Shown: piece after piece, positions 24,426-33,089 of the stretch
Layout of the letters: every line of letters starts with the position of its first letter
How positions within the stretch are numbered: position 1 is the stretch's first letter
From: VXRJ01 sp965246995
GTDB lineage: Bacteria > Acidobacteriota > Vicinamibacteria > Vicinamibacterales > UBA8438
Assembly: GCA_965246995.1 (NCBI GenBank)
Contig: OZ252008.1
Coordinates: forward strand, 3,844,001-3,908,000
Reading direction: 5' to 3'
Length of the DNA stretch: 64,000 bases
Notes under the pieces: model-generated
What the model saw: only the letters and a program-made list of their open reading frames with translations
Database searches by the model: none
What the model was told of the DNA's origin: nothing
Translations under genes and position numbers: made by a program

Positions 24426-25985
24426 CTACCGCGTGCCTCGAAACAGGCGGTAGTCGGTGCTGGCCCGGACCGTCTCGACGGCGTAGCCCGCGTCCTTCAT
24501 CGTGGCGACGACCCGGTCTGAGCGCAGCGCGTGGCCGAGATACCAGACGCGGCCGGACGACTGAAACCCGCGAAGGAACTCGGCCGCGATCCCACCGTCG
24601 CGGCCGCTTCGCGGCAAGTAGAGCGTCCGGTCGCGCGCAACGGTGACGGCGGTCCCCTGCGAGTTGGCATCCGTGGGCTGCGTCGTTACTGGCCACGGCC
24701 CGTAGAAGGCGGCCAGGTACACGCCGGTGGCCGACAACATCACGGGGTCGTCGTCGTGTGCGTTCGCGGCGAGGTGGTGGACGAGCGGCGCGCCGTTGGT
24801 GTCCCAGTAGGCAACCTCGACGGGCCGGACGAGGGCGAACGCGACCACGGCGGCGGCCATGGCGACCCGCACCGCGCGCGCGTGCGGAAGGGCGGCGCTC
24901 GCCGCATGGATGCCCGCCGCGAACAAGCAGATCGCCACCGGGAACGAGAAGATATCGGGCCGGCCAAGGCCGAGCGGGTAGATCCAGAGGGCGCTCGCCA
25001 CCACCCGCGCCGCATAGAACCCGAGGACCGCGAGGCCGAAGAAACGGGTCTCGCGGCGCGCCAGCAGCCAGACCAGACCGAGCCCGACGAACGGTAGCGT
25101 CCATGACGCCTCGCCCGGGTTGAAGCTCCACCCCTCGGTCCATCCGGGCAGGCTGATCATCAGCAGGCGGCCGCCCTGGTCCGCCAGGAAGCTCCACGCC
25201 GCAGCCACGGAGTCGACTGGCATGAACCCGTCCGCGAAGTCGCTCCGGACTATTGGGTTCGACCGGTTGCGCAGCAGCCACCACGCGGCGGCAACCATCG
25301 AGTTGTAGGCCGCCGCGCTCCAGACGATGCCGGGCGCCGGCCGGCGGCCCTCCCCCCACGCGCGGGCGGCGTAGAGTACTCCCAGGTTCACCACCGGGAA
25401 GGTGACGAAGACGACCGGGACGGCGAAGAATGCGGCAATGCCCCCGGCGAGCGCCACGCGCCGGAACCGACGCGGGTCGACGTCGGTCCCGTCTCGCACG
25501 AGCCGTGTCGCGGCCAGCAGGAACAACGCGGTGATGGCCGCTTCGATCGTGTACTGACGGACAAAGACCGAGTAGTGCCCAAGGAGCTGAACAAGAGAAG
25601 TGACCGCTCCAGCCAGCAGCGTGACGGCGGCGTCGCCCGTCAGGCGCCAGGCGACGAGCGCCGTCAGGGGAATCGCCACGATGCCGCAGACGAACGGCAG
25701 GAGCTGGAGCGACCATTCGGGATCAGGAAAGAGGGCGTACATCCAGCGCCAGACGACCAGCAGGCCGGGCGCGACATGGACCGGCGCGGTCACCATGTCG
25801 AGGAACCGATCGGACCGGATGATGGAACCGAAGACCAGGTCGTCGTGCCAGAGCGTCGGCGGATTCAGGCCAGGGAGGCGCGCCGCCGCCGCGCGGACCA
25901 CTACCGCGCCCCCCGCCAGCACCAGCCCCGCCCGCAGCGCCACGCTCCAGGTTCCCCGGCGTACCCAGCAGCTGTACGGTCGCAC
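24426..25985 (-). CDS. GT39-like membrane glycosyltransferase
   Basis: About 519 residues from the GTG at 25985; an open frame reaches 26198 but its first 70 residues are low-complexity and overlap the divergent methyltransferase, so the shorter start is preferred. Helix 1 (SVALRAGLVLAGGAVVVRAA) is followed by the acidic outward loop LWHDDLVFGSIIRSDRFLDM, then HVAPGLLVVWRWMYALFPDP and EWSLQLLPFVCGI, nearly the same as in the 754-residue PA14 protein. About ten helices follow. The soluble tail (VWYLGHALRSDRVVATMKDA) resembles that of 17319 as well. It looks like a PA14-less paralogue that once preceded the PA14 gene in an operon. Confidence 0.78.
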   Translation of the reverse strand: MRPYSCWVRRGTWSVALRAGLVLAGGAVVVRAAAARLPGLNPPTLWHDDLVFGSIIRSDRFLDMVTAPVHVAPGLLVVWRWMYALFPDPEWSLQLLPFVCGIVAIPLTALVAWRLTGDAAVTLLAGAVTSLVQLLGHYSVFVRQYTIEAAITALFLLAATRLVRDGTDVDPRRFRRVALAGGIAAFFAVPVVFVTFPVVNLGVLYAARAWGEGRRPAPGIVWSAAAYNSMVAAAWWLLRNRSNPIVRSDFADGFMPVDSVAAAWSFLADQGGRLLMISLPGWTEGWSFNPGEASWTLPFVGLGLVWLLARRETRFFGLAVLGFYAARVVASALWIYPLGLGRPDIFSFPVAICLFAAGIHAASAALPHARAVRVAMAAAVVAFALVRPVEVAYWDTNGAPLVHHLAANAHDDDPVMLSATGVYLAAFYGPWPVTTQPTDANSQGTAVTVARDRTLYLPRSGRDGGIAAEFLRGFQSSGRVWYLGHALRSDRVVATMKDAGYAVETVRASTDYRLFRGTR

Positions 25986-26099
25986 GGCGCGATAGTACAA
26001 CGGCGGCTTACGATCCCGGGTTGCGGGTTCTCCGGTAGCATCGTGGCGCGTGATGATGCCGGCTCGTTTCGGGGAAGCGCCGCTCGGTAGTCCAGCCCA

Positions 26100-26861
26100 G
26101 TGAACGCCGACGAAGTCCACAAGATGGCGGCGGTCGAAGCGTCCCACTGGTGGTACGTGGGCACCCGGGAGATCTGCCTGGCGCTGCTGCGACCGCACAT
26201 CGGCGGTCGCCAGCCACTCCGCATCCTGGACATCGGCTGCGGCACCGGCGGCAACCTGGCCGAACTGGCCCGGCTGGGGTCAGCCCGTGGCATCGACCCC
26301 GATCCGCTTTGCGTCGACTACACCCGGCGCCGAGGGCTGGAATGCAACCTCGGCAACATGCTTGACATCAAGTCGCCCCCGGCGTCGCTCGACCTGATCA
26401 CTTTTTTCGACGTGGCGGATTACTTGGGCCGCGATCAGTTTCCGGCAGTGCTCCAGCACATGGCCGACGCGCTCGCGCCGGGCGGCGTGCTCGCTTTCCG
26501 GGAGCCGGCGCTGCCGGTAGCGCGGGGATCCCACGACCGCGCCGTCGGCATCCTCCACCGGTTCACGGCGCCCGATGTCCGGCAGTGCCTAGAGGAAGCT
26601 GGATTCGAGCCGCTCCGGATCACTCACCTGAACACACTGTTGTTCCCGCCGATCGTGCTGCTGCGACAGTTGCAGAACGCGCTGACACCCACGCGGGCCG
26701 TGTCCGACGTCCGCCCCACCCACGAGCCACTGAACACGCTGCTCCTGAGCCTGCTACGGATTGAGAAGCAGTTGCTGCGGGTCACCAACCTGCCGTTCGG
26801 CGTGTCGCTGTTCGCGGTGGCCCGGAAGCGCGCTGCGACGACATCTCGGACGGAGCGGTGA
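26100..26861 (+). CDS. Class I SAM-dependent methyltransferase
   Basis: A 253-residue methyltransferase starting at GTG 26100. HWWYVGTREICLALL precedes the fold; motif I LRILDIGCGTGGNLAELA near 45 binds SAM; ARGIDPDPLCVDYTRRRG carries the acidic residue after strand 2; LDLITFFDVADYL is motif II-like; ALAPGGVLAFREPA is motif III. The C-terminal 90 residues contain LLFPPIVLLRQLQNAL, common in methyltransferases of glycan clusters. Substrate unknown. It is divergent from the glycosyltransferase at 24426 and convergent with the coiled-coil methyltransferase at 26917. Confidence 0.85.
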   Translation: MNADEVHKMAAVEASHWWYVGTREICLALLRPHIGGRQPLRILDIGCGTGGNLAELARLGSARGIDPDPLCVDYTRRRGLECNLGNMLDIKSPPASLDLITFFDVADYLGRDQFPAVLQHMADALAPGGVLAFREPALPVARGSHDRAVGILHRFTAPDVRQCLEEAGFEPLRITHLNTLLFPPIVLLRQLQNALTPTRAVSDVRPTHEPLNTLLLSLLRIEKQLLRVTNLPFGVSLFAVARKRAATTSRTER

Positions 26862-26879
26862 GAATTCTGGGATACGCAT

Positions 26880-26904
26880 TCCCGTTTTGCGATGTGAAAC
26901 GGGA
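26880..26904. terminator. Hairpin between convergent methyltransferase genes
   Basis: Perfect 8-bp stem TCCCGTTT/AAACGGGA with a 9-base loop in the 55-base gap between two convergent genes. Placement suits a bidirectional terminator, but there is no strong T-run, so the call is tentative. Confidence 0.45.
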
Positions 26905-26916
26905 CTTACCGGGGCA

Positions 26917-28332
26917 CTACGCCCGCTCCGCGACGACGGCGTAGTCCTGCTCGGCGAACAACAGGCGGTTGAGCGTCTCGACGTTCCGGTTGAGAACGGC
27001 AGCCACACGGGCGAGGTCGGCGGCGGGGTCCCCTCCCTCGTCGGAGGACGTCGCGGCGGGGAGTTCTTCCACCTGGCGGAGCCGCTCTTCTTCCGGGTAG
27101 GGCGACCGGTAGACGATCTGCGAATTCCGGAAGCCGGCCGTGCTGACGAGAAACTGCAGCGTCTCCGGATGCACGGGGCGCACGTGCGTGATGTCGCGGA
27201 CATAGCTTCGGAAGAAGGCCGACCAGGAGGCGACGTTGATGGTTTCCAGCGCCAGCGGCGCGCCGGACCGGAGTTTCCGGCGGGCCGCGTCGATGAACGC
27301 GAGCAGGCGGGAGGGCTCCAGGTGCTCGACCACCTGGGCGGCGAACAGTCCGCCCAGCGCGCCGTCGTCGAGCCGCTCCAGATGGGCCAGCGCGTCGCCC
27401 TGGACGACCTCCAGGCCGCGCGCGCGGCACAGCTCCACCATGTCGTGGTTGATGTCGACACCGGTCGCGCCGATGCCCCGTTCGCGGAGCAGATCCAGGA
27501 ATTCGCCGCGGCCGCAGCCCACGTCCAGCACGTCGCTCGCGCCCTCGAACTGCGGCAGGTAGGCGGCGACGCGAGCGCGGATCTCGTCCATCGAACCGCG
27601 GAACCGGTTCTCGAAGGCCACGTAGCGGTAGCTCTGGTCATCGGTGACGAGCGGGGCGGGCGCCGGTTCGGCAGGGTCCCCTGGGACGGCTTGCCGAGCA
27701 GCCCGCGTCGGGAGGGCCGTCATGTCGCGCTTGAGCGCTGCGATCACGTGCTGCCAGGTGTCAATCTCGTCGGACAGGCGGTCGAGCCGTGGCAGCACGC
27801 GGGTGGCAAGATCGGCGGCGAACTCGGCATTGTCCTCGTTGATGCGCCGCGTCAGGCCGCTCACCTCGCGGTCCTTCGTGTCGACGTAGGGCGTAATCTC
27901 CGCCGCGAACTGCACCAGCCGGTGCTGGAAGTGGACGAGGCGTTCGAGCTCCTCGCCGATCAACTCCATCGAGGCGGCCACTGCCCGGGGGACCTCCCGG
28001 TGCGTTGCCGCGTTGCGGTCGATGTGATCCACGAGCGCGGCGTTGAACGCCCTCTGGCGCTCGAACATCGGCGCCACCATTCGCTGCACGCGGGCGCGCA
28101 GCCGGGCACGCCAGCCGGCGCCGGCGGCGGGACTCTCCGCCAGGGGGTCGGATAGCTCGTGGAGGGCGACGACCTGCCGGTCGTCGTACGGCGGCGGCGG
28201 GTCCGGCAGGTCACGGAGCCGCTGCAGGGCGTCGGCGAGCGCGGTGAGCGCGTCGTTGTACGCACGATCCGCCGCCTTGCGCTCGGCGTACAGACGCTTG
28301 AGATCCTCGGGAGAGATCGTACGTTTGGTCAT
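26917..28332 (-). CDS. Methyltransferase with N-terminal coiled coil (WbdD-like)
   Basis: A 471-residue cytoplasmic protein. Residues 1-220 are helical and charged, with heptad-like stretches (DLKRLYAERKAADRAYND, GEELERLVHFQHRL, RRINEDNAEFAADLATRV). Residues about 250-410 are a class I methyltransferase: VLDVGCGRGEFLDLLRERG binds SAM, ATGVDINHDMVELCRARG follows, then VEHLEPSRLLAFIDAARR and PLALETINVASW. The mix of helical region and methyltransferase resembles O-antigen chain-terminating methyltransferases such as WbdD, where the coiled coil acts as a length ruler; here the kinase part is absent and the order is reversed. It lies 15 bases after nqrA, probably in the same transcript. Confidence 0.8.
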   Translation of the reverse strand: MTKRTISPEDLKRLYAERKAADRAYNDALTALADALQRLRDLPDPPPPYDDRQVVALHELSDPLAESPAAGAGWRARLRARVQRMVAPMFERQRAFNAALVDHIDRNAATHREVPRAVAASMELIGEELERLVHFQHRLVQFAAEITPYVDTKDREVSGLTRRINEDNAEFAADLATRVLPRLDRLSDEIDTWQHVIAALKRDMTALPTRAARQAVPGDPAEPAPAPLVTDDQSYRYVAFENRFRGSMDEIRARVAAYLPQFEGASDVLDVGCGRGEFLDLLRERGIGATGVDINHDMVELCRARGLEVVQGDALAHLERLDDGALGGLFAAQVVEHLEPSRLLAFIDAARRKLRSGAPLALETINVASWSAFFRSYVRDITHVRPVHPETLQFLVSTAGFRNSQIVYRSPYPEEERLRQVEELPAATSSDEGGDPAADLARVAAVLNRNVETLNRLLFAEQDYAVVAERA

Positions 28333-28347
28333 GGGACCGGCGCACCG

Positions 28348-29772
28348 TCAGCCTTCGGTCCGGAGGGTGTCGAGGACGCGGCGGAGGTGGGGCCCGAAGT
28401 CGGTCTTGCCCGGGTCGACGAACGTGCAGAGGGCGACGTCTTCCTCGTCCAGCTCGAGGCAGCCCAGCTCCTCCGCCCGTTCGACATCGCCCATCACGAG
28501 CGCGCGGAGCATCGGCGTCGGCAGCAGGTCCATCGGCATGACGCGCTCGTACATCCCGATCGGCACGATCGCGCGGGGCGAACCGTGCGTCGAGGTCGTC
28601 ATGTCGAAGCGGCGTCCCGGCATCAGCGCCGAAACAAATGTCGGGATAGTCGAGAAGAGGTTCAAACCGGGACCGAGCCAGCCGAAGAGTTCCCGTTCGC
28701 GACCCTCCGCAAGCACCGACACCTGCTGGTGGTAACGCCCGAGGTAGCCGTGGATCTCGCCGGTGGCGGTCCGGCCGGAAAGGATGGACCCGGAGATGAC
28801 ACGCCGCTCGGGCTGCCCGTTGACGCCTGACCCGTTGCCGGACCCGCGGTAGGCTGCGTCCGCAGGCGCGACATTCCCTGCGACCAGTTCGTCCGTCGAC
28901 GCGCCGATCCGTGATCGCAGCAGCCGAGGCTCCGCGACCGGCGGACCGCCCAGCGCGACGATGCGCGCGGCATCCAGCACGCCGGTCTCGAACAGCCGGC
29001 CGATCGCGATTGCATCCTGCACGCCCAGGTGCCACACCACCTTGTTCCGATCGACCGCGTCGAGCGTGTGAATGTGAAAGCCGACCGTGCCGGCGGGGTG
29101 GACGCCGGCAAACACCTCGTGGCGGATCCGATCGTCCTCCGGGATGCGCAGCCCAGGATCCGGCCCGGTGCAGACGAAGACCGGCCCGTCGGTCAGCCGG
29201 GCAAGCGCCGCGAGCCCGCGCTCGAACGGGGCGTCGCAACCCGCGACGATCGCGGCAACGGACGGCCCGACTGGATTCGTGTCCATCGCGGTGACGAAGA
29301 TCGAATGCGGCCGCGTGGCGGGATCGGCGACCCGTCCGAAGGGCCGGGCGCGCAGCGCCGTCCACTGGCCCGACTCGACGAGCAGCGCGCGCACCTCGTC
29401 GCCGGGCATCCCGGACGGATGCCGGCCGGAGAACGCGCTGAACGACGCCGTTTCCGGCCCGCGCCCCTCCCGTTCCGCGCGGCTTACGTCGATCACCACC
29501 GACTGCAGCGCGCGGCGGGCGCTCCGGTTGACGGCGACGACGGTGCCGGCGGCGGGCGCCGTGTAGCGCACGCCCGGCGTCGTCTTGTCCTCGAAACACA
29601 TCTGGCCGCGCGCAACGGTGTCGCCCGGCGCGACGTGCATCGTGGGGCGCAAGCCGATGTAGTCGGCGGCGACCAGCGCGACGCGGCGCGGCGGCGGCCC
29701 GTCCTCGATCCGGTCGGACGGCGCTCCCGTGATCGGCAGGCGCAACCCGCGCCTTACCCGGTGGCGAGACAT
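28348..29772 (-). CDS. nqrA: Na(+)-translocating NADH:quinone reductase subunit A
   Basis: A 474-residue homologue of NqrA, the cytoplasmic-side subunit of the sodium-pumping NADH:quinone oxidoreductase. Recognisable: RRGLRLPITGAPSD at the start, PTMHVAPGDTVARGQ, APAAGTVVAVNRSARRALQS (lipoyl-like), GDEVRALLVESGQWTALRARPF, DTNPVGPSVAAIV, HEVFAGVHPAGTVGFHIH, VWHLGVQDAIAIGRLFETG, RTATGEIHGYLGRYHQQVSVL, then VMGDVERAEELGCLELDEED near the end. Normally it is the first gene of nqrABCDEF; here the next gene is a methyltransferase and no other nqr subunit is in the window. Divergent from the GT2 operon. Confidence 0.93.
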   Translation of the reverse strand: MSRHRVRRGLRLPITGAPSDRIEDGPPPRRVALVAADYIGLRPTMHVAPGDTVARGQMCFEDKTTPGVRYTAPAAGTVVAVNRSARRALQSVVIDVSRAEREGRGPETASFSAFSGRHPSGMPGDEVRALLVESGQWTALRARPFGRVADPATRPHSIFVTAMDTNPVGPSVAAIVAGCDAPFERGLAALARLTDGPVFVCTGPDPGLRIPEDDRIRHEVFAGVHPAGTVGFHIHTLDAVDRNKVVWHLGVQDAIAIGRLFETGVLDAARIVALGGPPVAEPRLLRSRIGASTDELVAGNVAPADAAYRGSGNGSGVNGQPERRVISGSILSGRTATGEIHGYLGRYHQQVSVLAEGRERELFGWLGPGLNLFSTIPTFVSALMPGRRFDMTTSTHGSPRAIVPIGMYERVMPMDLLPTPMLRALVMGDVERAEELGCLELDEEDVALCTFVDPGKTDFGPHLRRVLDTLRTEG

Positions 29773-29819
29773 GGAGGAGATCGTACCGACGCACCGCGCG
29801 CGCCGTCAATTGTGCGGCG

Positions 29820-29841
29820 TTCTGTCACAATGGAGCGCATG
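29820..29841 (+). promoter_or_regulatory. Upstream block of the GT2 operon, shared with 13225-13252
   Basis: TTCTGTCACAAT precedes the first ATG here and recurs before the GT2 at 13278. It lies between divergent nqrA and the GT2 operon (57 bases), so the promoters of both should be close by. No clear -35/-10 pair was assigned. Confidence 0.3.
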
Positions 29842-30804
29842 TCGACGGCGGAATCTGTCGCCACCGCGCCCAGACTACCCAGGGAAGATCGGGCTGCAGC
29901 CGCCTCCTCGGTGATGGTGCTGATACCGGCGTTGAACGAGGCGGCGTCGATTGGCGACGTCGTCGCGGCGGCGCGCCGCTGCGCCGCGCCGCTTGCGGAG
30001 ATGGGCCTGGGTCTCGAGGTGTGCGTTATCGACGACGGGTCGACGGATGGCACCACGGCTGCCGCGCGCGAGGCGGGCGCCGACCACGTGCTGACCCACG
30101 CGCGGAACATGGGTGTCGGCGCGGCGGTCCGAACCGGCCTGATCTATGCACGAACGCGCGGCTTCGGGATGGCGGTGAAGCTGGACGGCGACGGGCAGCA
30201 CGACCCCGCCGACATCCCGGCGCTGATCCATCCGATCCTCGACGGCCGCGCCGACGTCGTCTACGGGAACCGTTTCCCACGGATCGACTACCGGATGCCG
30301 CCCTACCGGCGCGCCGGCAACGCCGCCTTCCGCAGCCTGATGCGCTGGCTCACCGGTTGGGACATCGAGGACTCGCAACCGGGGATGTTCGCCGTCAACG
30401 CGTCGTACCTGGCGGTGTCATTCATCCCCGGCGACTACAACTACACGCAGCAGGTGCTGCTCGACTCGTACATGAAGGGGATGCGGTTCGAACAGGCGCC
30501 GATCGCCTTCCGCCGACGGCGGAGCGGCGAGTCGTTCATCTCCCTGCAGTATCCCTTCCGCGTGCTGTCACAGATCCTGGTGCTGATGGTGCTGATCCGT
30601 CCGCTCAAGATCTTTCTGCCGCTCGCCGGGTTCTTCCTCGGCGCCGGCGCGCTGATCGCCGCGGTCGAATTGGGCATGTGGGCCACTGGCAACGCCGAGC
30701 GTCCGGTCGAGCACGTCAACCTGGTGCTCGGCCTCGCGATGTTCGGCCTCAACACCGGCTTCTTCGGCCTCCTCGCCGAAGCCGTCGCCCGCAGGAGTTC
30801 GTAG
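29830..30804 (+). CDS. Glycosyltransferase family 2, membrane-anchored polyprenyl-phosphate type
   Basis: About 324 residues, start ATG 29830 or 29839. SSVMVLIPALNEAASIGDVV opens the GT-A fold; CVIDDGSTDGTTAAAREAG is the nucleotide site; KLDGDGQHDPADI the metal site; GNRFPRIDYRMPPYRR and DIEDSQPGMFAVNASYL the acceptor region; FRRRRSGESFISLQYPFRV precedes two C-terminal helices (IFLPLAGFFLGAGALIA and LVLGLAMFGLNTGFFGLL). Such enzymes charge polyprenyl phosphate with one sugar or extend a lipid-linked glycan. First of five plus-strand genes; 2 bases separate it from the next GT2. Confidence 0.88.
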   Translation: MERMSTAESVATAPRLPREDRAAAASSVMVLIPALNEAASIGDVVAAARRCAAPLAEMGLGLEVCVIDDGSTDGTTAAAREAGADHVLTHARNMGVGAAVRTGLIYARTRGFGMAVKLDGDGQHDPADIPALIHPILDGRADVVYGNRFPRIDYRMPPYRRAGNAAFRSLMRWLTGWDIEDSQPGMFAVNASYLAVSFIPGDYNYTQQVLLDSYMKGMRFEQAPIAFRRRRSGESFISLQYPFRVLSQILVLMVLIRPLKIFLPLAGFFLGAGALIAAVELGMWATGNAERPVEHVNLVLGLAMFGLNTGFFGLLAEAVARRSS

Positions 30805-30806
30805 CG

Positions 30807-31793
30807 GTGGCGAAGCTGATCATTCAGATTCCCTGCCTGAACGAGGCGTCGACGCTGCCGGAAACCATCGCCGATTTTCCGCAAGCGATTCCGGGGATCG
30901 ACACGATCGAGTTGCTCGTGGTCGACGACGGCTCGACGGACGGCACGGCCGAGGTGGCGCGGGCGCAGGGAGTGCACCACGTCATCCGCTTCCGGGCCCA
31001 CAAGGGACTCGCCGCCGCGTTCATGGCGGGCCTCGACGCCGCGGTCCGCGCCGGCGCCGACTACATCGTCAACACCGACGCCGACAATCAGTACTCGGGC
31101 GCGGACATCCCGAAACTGCTGCAGCCGCTGCTCGACGAGACGGCCGACGTCGTGATCGGCGACCGCAACATCCGCGAGATCCGGCACATGCCGCTGGCCC
31201 GGCGCTGGCTGCAGCGGATCGGCAGTTGGGTGGTGCGGCAGGTGTCGGACACGCGCATCCCCGACACCACCAGCGGGTTCCGCGCCTACACGCGCGAGGC
31301 GGCGCTGCGCCAGACGGTCGTCTCGGACTTCTCGTACACCATCGAGACGATCATTCAGGCGGGCAAGACACGGATGGCGATCGCGCATGTCGAGGTGGCG
31401 ACCAACCGGAAGACCCGCCCGTCGCGCCTCTTCGACAGCACGTTCACCTACGTCAAGAAGTCGGCCGCGACGATCGTGCGCATCTACACCCAGTACGAGC
31501 CGCTGAAGGTCTTCTCCGTCGCCGGCACGCTGATCTTCACGACCGGGCTCGCCATCTCGATCCGCTTCCTCATCTATTACCTGTACGGTTCGGGAGCCGG
31601 CCGCGTGCAGTCGCTGATCCTGGCCGCGGTCCTGATGATCGTCGGCTTCCAGGTGGTGCTGATCGGGCTGGTCGCCGACGCCATCGCGTCCAACCGGAAG
31701 CTGACCGAGGAGCTGTTGTACCGCGTCCGATCGCTGGAGCTGTCCTCCGCACGCGGTTCAGCACCAACGAATGACAACCGCGCCAGCGGATGA
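30807..31793 (+). CDS. Glycosyltransferase family 2, membrane-anchored
   Basis: A 328-residue GT2 from the GTG at 30807, directly after the previous stop. KLIIQIPCLNEASTLPETI, LLVVDDGSTDGTAEVARAQG, NTDADNQYSGADIPKLL (DxD), IGDRNIREIRHMP, then TRIPDTTSGFRAYTREAALR (acceptor loop) and SYTIETIIQAGK. Helices IFTTGLAISIRFLIYYLY and LILAAVLMIVGFQVVLIGLV anchor it; a short polar tail follows. Paralogous to its neighbour, so the pair may add successive sugars. The last bases overlap the ATG of the GT4 gene at 31790. Confidence 0.88.
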   Translation: MAKLIIQIPCLNEASTLPETIADFPQAIPGIDTIELLVVDDGSTDGTAEVARAQGVHHVIRFRAHKGLAAAFMAGLDAAVRAGADYIVNTDADNQYSGADIPKLLQPLLDETADVVIGDRNIREIRHMPLARRWLQRIGSWVVRQVSDTRIPDTTSGFRAYTREAALRQTVVSDFSYTIETIIQAGKTRMAIAHVEVATNRKTRPSRLFDSTFTYVKKSAATIVRIYTQYEPLKVFSVAGTLIFTTGLAISIRFLIYYLYGSGAGRVQSLILAAVLMIVGFQVVLIGLVADAIASNRKLTEELLYRVRSLELSSARGSAPTNDNRASG

Positions 31794-33052
31794 CTGAGCC
31801 GTCGCGCCACACCGTCGTCATCGCCACCTCGTCCCATCCGCGCTTTCCGGGCGACCTGACCGGGACGGCGGTCGAGCCGATCGCTCGCGGCGTCGCGGCG
31901 CGCGGGCATGCGGTGCATGTCGTCGCGCCGTGGCATCCGCTGGTGCAGCGCGGCGCCGTGGAAGACGGCATCCACTACCACTTCTACCGCTACGCGCCGG
32001 TGCGGGCGCTGAACGTCTTCGGTTACGCCGGCGCCCTCCGGGCGGATGTCTCGATGAAGTGGTCAGCCTACGCAGCGGCGCCGCTCGCGTTCGTGGCGGG
32101 CGTCCGGATGGTGCGCCGCGTCGTGCGCGAACACGGCGCGACGCTGATCCATGCGCACTGGGCGATCCCGAGCGGAACGATTGCCGCGGCGGCGGCGGGC
32201 GATCTGCCGCTTGTCGTCAGCCTGCATGGCTCGGACATCTTCCTTGCGGAGCACAACCGACTGGCGCGATGGGCGGCGCGACGCGCCCTCAAGCGCGCCG
32301 ACCGTGTCACCGGCTGCAGCGCCGACCTGCGCGACCGCGCGGTCGCTCTCGGCGCCGACGACGACCACGCGGAAACGCTGCTGCACGGCGTGGACGCCGA
32401 CCGGTTCACACCGAGCGCCGAGACGCGCACGCGTCTGCGCACCAAGCACGGCATCGGCGCCAACGATGCGATCGTGTTCGCCGTGGGACGCCTGGTCCGC
32501 AAGAAGGGGTTCGAGTATCTGATCGACGCCGTCGCGTCGCTGGCGCCGCGTCATGCGGGGCTGCGGCTCGTCATCGCTGGCGGGGGCGATCTCGATGCCG
32601 AGCTGCGCGAGCGGGCCGCGGGGGAAGGTGTGGCCGACCGTGTCACGTTCCTCGGATCGGTAGCCCACGGCGAGGTCGCGGACTGGCTGGCCGCCGTCGA
32701 TATCGCCGCCGCGCCGTCAGTCGTCGACGACGCCGGGAACGTCGACGGCCTGCCGAACACCGTGCTCGAGGCGCTGGCGTCCGCGACACCGGTGGTGGCG
32801 ACCCTCGCCGGCGGCATCGGCGCTGTGGCGGTCGATGGGGAGACCGCACTGATCGTCCCGGAACGGGACGCCGCGGCGCTCGCCGGCGCAATCGAGACCC
32901 TCGTGCAGGATCCGGGGCTGGGCGAACGGATCGGCCGGACCGCACGGCAGCGGATGCAGACCGAGCAGACCTGGGCGCGCGTCGCGGAGCGGTTTGAGCA
33001 GGCCTATGTGCTTGCCGCCGAGCATCGGGCCGCGGTCCTGATGCGCGGATAG
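31790..33052 (+). CDS. Glycosyltransferase family 4
   Basis: A 420-residue GT-B enzyme with retaining mechanism. N-terminal acceptor domain: TVVIATSSHPRFPGDLTGTA, HAVHVVAPWHPL, LIHAHWAIPSGTIAA, VSLHGSDIFLAEHN. C-terminal nucleotide-sugar domain: VFAVGRLVRKKGFEYLIDA, LVIAGGGDLDAELRERA, VTFLGSVAHGEVADWL, then the E-x7-E-type site in DGLPNTVLEALASATPVVA. Start overlaps the previous GT2 by 4 bases. Acts in the cytoplasm on a lipid-linked acceptor; sugar unknown. Confidence 0.9.
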   Translation: MTEPSRHTVVIATSSHPRFPGDLTGTAVEPIARGVAARGHAVHVVAPWHPLVQRGAVEDGIHYHFYRYAPVRALNVFGYAGALRADVSMKWSAYAAAPLAFVAGVRMVRRVVREHGATLIHAHWAIPSGTIAAAAAGDLPLVVSLHGSDIFLAEHNRLARWAARRALKRADRVTGCSADLRDRAVALGADDDHAETLLHGVDADRFTPSAETRTRLRTKHGIGANDAIVFAVGRLVRKKGFEYLIDAVASLAPRHAGLRLVIAGGGDLDAELRERAAGEGVADRVTFLGSVAHGEVADWLAAVDIAAAPSVVDDAGNVDGLPNTVLEALASATPVVATLAGGIGAVAVDGETALIVPERDAAALAGAIETLVQDPGLGERIGRTARQRMQTEQTWARVAERFEQAYVLAAEHRAAVLMRG

Positions 33053-33058
33053 TCGTGC

Positions 33059-33076
33059 GCCGGCCTCCAGGCCGGC
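33059..33076. repeat. REP-like palindrome
   Basis: GCCGGCCT, two central bases and AGGCCGGC form an 8-bp-stem palindrome in the 37-base gap between two operon genes. A near-identical one is at 34337-34354 and a related one at 41206-41220, all intergenic, which points to a dispersed repetitive palindrome family. Confidence 0.7.
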
Positions 33077-33089
33077 ACAGCGTCTGCCG

